Assembly: GCF_028606985.1 (NCBI RefSeq)
Contig: NZ_CP117416.1
Location: 5,196,883 to 5,260,882 of the forward strand
DNA length: 64,000 nt
Direction: 5' to 3'
DNA from: Paenibacillus kyungheensis
GTDB taxonomy: Bacteria; Bacillota; Bacilli; Paenibacillales; Paenibacillaceae
The notes under the pieces are model-generated. The model saw only the letters and a program-made list of their open reading frames with translations, made no database searches and was not told the DNA's origin. The position numbers were made by a program, and so were the translations under genes. Below are positions 62,794 to 64,000 of this stretch, piece after piece. How positions within the stretch are numbered: the stretch's first letter is position 1; the number at the start of each line of letters is the position of its first letter.

Positions 62794-63936
62794 ATGAAGA
62801 TCCAAATTTCCAAAAGTTATTTGAATGAATCGATACAACATGTTTCCAAAGCCATTTCGAGCCGTACTACAATCCCTATTTTGACAGGGATCAAATTTGA
62901 TGTTTCGTATACAGGTGTCACATTAACTGCAAGTGATACAGATATTTCGATCCAATCCTTTATTCCTGCTGAAGACAATGACAAAACGATCGTACAAATT
63001 GATCGTGCAGGCAGCGTGGTTTTACCTGCTAAATTTTTCGTAGAAATTATCAAAAAACTTCCTTCTTCTGAAATCGAAATGGAAGTTCGTGACGGTTTTC
63101 AAACGTTTATTCGTTCAGGTGCTACAGATATCCAGCTGGTAGGACTCGATCCAGAAGAATTCCCTGTTCTTCCAAGCATCGAAGAAAATCAACAAATCTC
63201 TATTCCAGGCGATCTGCTCAAAAATATGATTAAGCAGACTGCTTTCTCTATTTCTACACAAGAAACAACGCCTATTTTGACAGGGGTACTTTGGAATCTA
63301 AACGAAAGTGAACTAAAGTTCGTTGCTACAGACCGCCATCGTTTAGCAAGTCGTACTGTTCATATGAGCGAAGATACAGGAGTACGTTTTAGCAATGTTG
63401 TTATCGCTGGTAAAACGTTAAACGAATTAAGTAAAATTATTCCTGACCAAAACACATTATTAGATATCGTTGTAGCGGATAATCAGGTATTATTTAAAAT
63501 TGATCGTGTGCTTTTCTATTCCCGTATACTGGACGGAACATATCCGGATACATCCAAAATCATTCCGACCAATTTCAAAACAGAAATCGTTATCGATACC
63601 AAAAAATTAGCCGATTCAATCGATCGTGCGTACTTGCTTTCCCGCGAAGAAAAAACCAATATCGTGCGTATGCAAACATTGGACAATGGAGCTGTTGAAA
63701 TTTCCTCCAGTTCTTCCGAGCTTGGTAAAGTAACGGAACAGCTTGAAGTCGCTCGTTTTGAAGGTGAACCATTACGCATTTCTTTCAACTCCAAATATAT
63801 GTTGGATGTGCTAAAAGTGATCGAAAGTGAACAATTAGCGATTCAATTTACAGGTGTAATGAGCCCGATCATTATCAAACCGCAAGATGATAGCCGCAGT
63901 CTGTATATCATTTTGCCTTACCGTACAACCAACTAA
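62794..63936 (+). CDS. dnaN: DNA polymerase III beta clamp
   Basis: 380 residues, MKIQISKSYLNESIQHVSKAISSRTTIPILTGIKF, with three clamp domains and the end LYIILPYRTTN. Ring-shaped processivity factor. TAGGAGTGAAACC precedes ATG 62794; a TTG at 62773 in the same frame is not needed. The last 64 bases of the window hold no gene start. Confidence 0.98.
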   Translation: MKIQISKSYLNESIQHVSKAISSRTTIPILTGIKFDVSYTGVTLTASDTDISIQSFIPAEDNDKTIVQIDRAGSVVLPAKFFVEIIKKLPSSEIEMEVRDGFQTFIRSGATDIQLVGLDPEEFPVLPSIEENQQISIPGDLLKNMIKQTAFSISTQETTPILTGVLWNLNESELKFVATDRHRLASRTVHMSEDTGVRFSNVVIAGKTLNELSKIIPDQNTLLDIVVADNQVLFKIDRVLFYSRILDGTYPDTSKIIPTNFKTEIVIDTKKLADSIDRAYLLSREEKTNIVRMQTLDNGAVEISSSSSELGKVTEQLEVARFEGEPLRISFNSKYMLDVLKVIESEQLAIQFTGVMSPIIIKPQDDSRSLYIILPYRTTN

Positions 63937-64000
63937 TCCAATCATCACAAACCAAAGGATTAAATAAAATAGCCAGGTATTTTGCAACAAGTTCCTGATC

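Noticed and set aside
1..64000. Insertion sequences, prophage, CRISPR arrays, restriction or other defence systems
   Set aside because: No transposase, integrase, phage structural, Cas or restriction-type protein was recognised, and no regularly spaced repeat array was seen.

Overview
The window is a low-to-moderate GC Firmicutes chromosome segment that ends at the replication origin. The gene content and order (rpmH-rnpA-yidC-jag-mnmE-mnmG-rsmG-noc-parA-parB to the left of dnaA, the walRKHIJ-htrA operon, rpsF-ssb-rpsR, gdpP-rplI-dnaB, purA) point to a Bacillales member, most likely Paenibacillus or a close relative; this rests on protein recognition only, since no database search was possible. 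dnaA and dnaN lie on the + strand at the right end, and nearly everything from 21 to 60 kb is on the - strand, so these genes run with the fork that leaves oriC leftwards.

Layout. 1-1,420: the 5' part of an FGGY sugar kinase with AraR- and CcpA-like sites. 1,456-9,970: a MidA-like methyltransferase with TPRs, a Fur-controlled siderophore-iron ABC operon, an orphan P-loop kinase-like protein, a secreted sugar-dehydrogenase-like beta-propeller and a small unknown. 10,195-21,312: accessory region with oxidoreductases (Old Yellow Enzyme, TetX-like monooxygenase, NmrA-like reductase, an SDR lacking its catalytic tyrosine), three MerR regulators, an MFS efflux pump, an ABC-F ATPase and a DUF2306 membrane protein. 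21,690-29,124: rlmH, a VanZ protein, an OatA-like acyltransferase, a 55-residue CxxH/CxxC protein, HtrA and WalJ. 29,134-37,123: WalI, WalH, WalK, WalR, an M23 peptidase and PurA. 37,439-46,568: two GNAT-type proteins, an uncharacterised small partner gene, DnaB, L9, GdpP, YybS, a CBS protein, an LCP ligase and the S6-SSB-S18 operon. 46,815-51,059: tRNA-Ser(CGA), DUF951, MscS, a DUF3343 S/Se-carrier-like protein, DUF4446 and a class V aminotransferase. 51,076-64,000: ParB, ParA, Noc, RsmG, MnmG, MnmE, Jag, YidC, RnpA, L34, oriC, DnaA, the DnaA-trio unwinding region and DnaN.

How it fits together. The right half is the conserved origin-proximal block for initiation, segregation (ParAB with two perfect parS sites), nucleoid occlusion, tRNA modification, membrane insertion and cell-wall homeostasis. 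The left third is adaptive: iron uptake, arabinose use and detoxification, with operators that can be read in the sequence. Main points for follow-up: a MerR-type 19-bp-spacer promoter assigned to the NmrA-like gene, a leaderless MerR gene with the same promoter type, a VanZ segment bounded by direct repeats of the rlmH 5' end, a truncated dehydratase start fused in frame ahead of DUF2306, parS placed in the loop of the rsmG terminator, a terminator built from two DnaA-box-like halves, a PurR-type control region with a long purA leader, and a coupled GNAT/small-protein pair of unknown role. I found no insertion sequence, prophage, CRISPR array or rRNA gene, and no clearly new defence or biosynthetic system.
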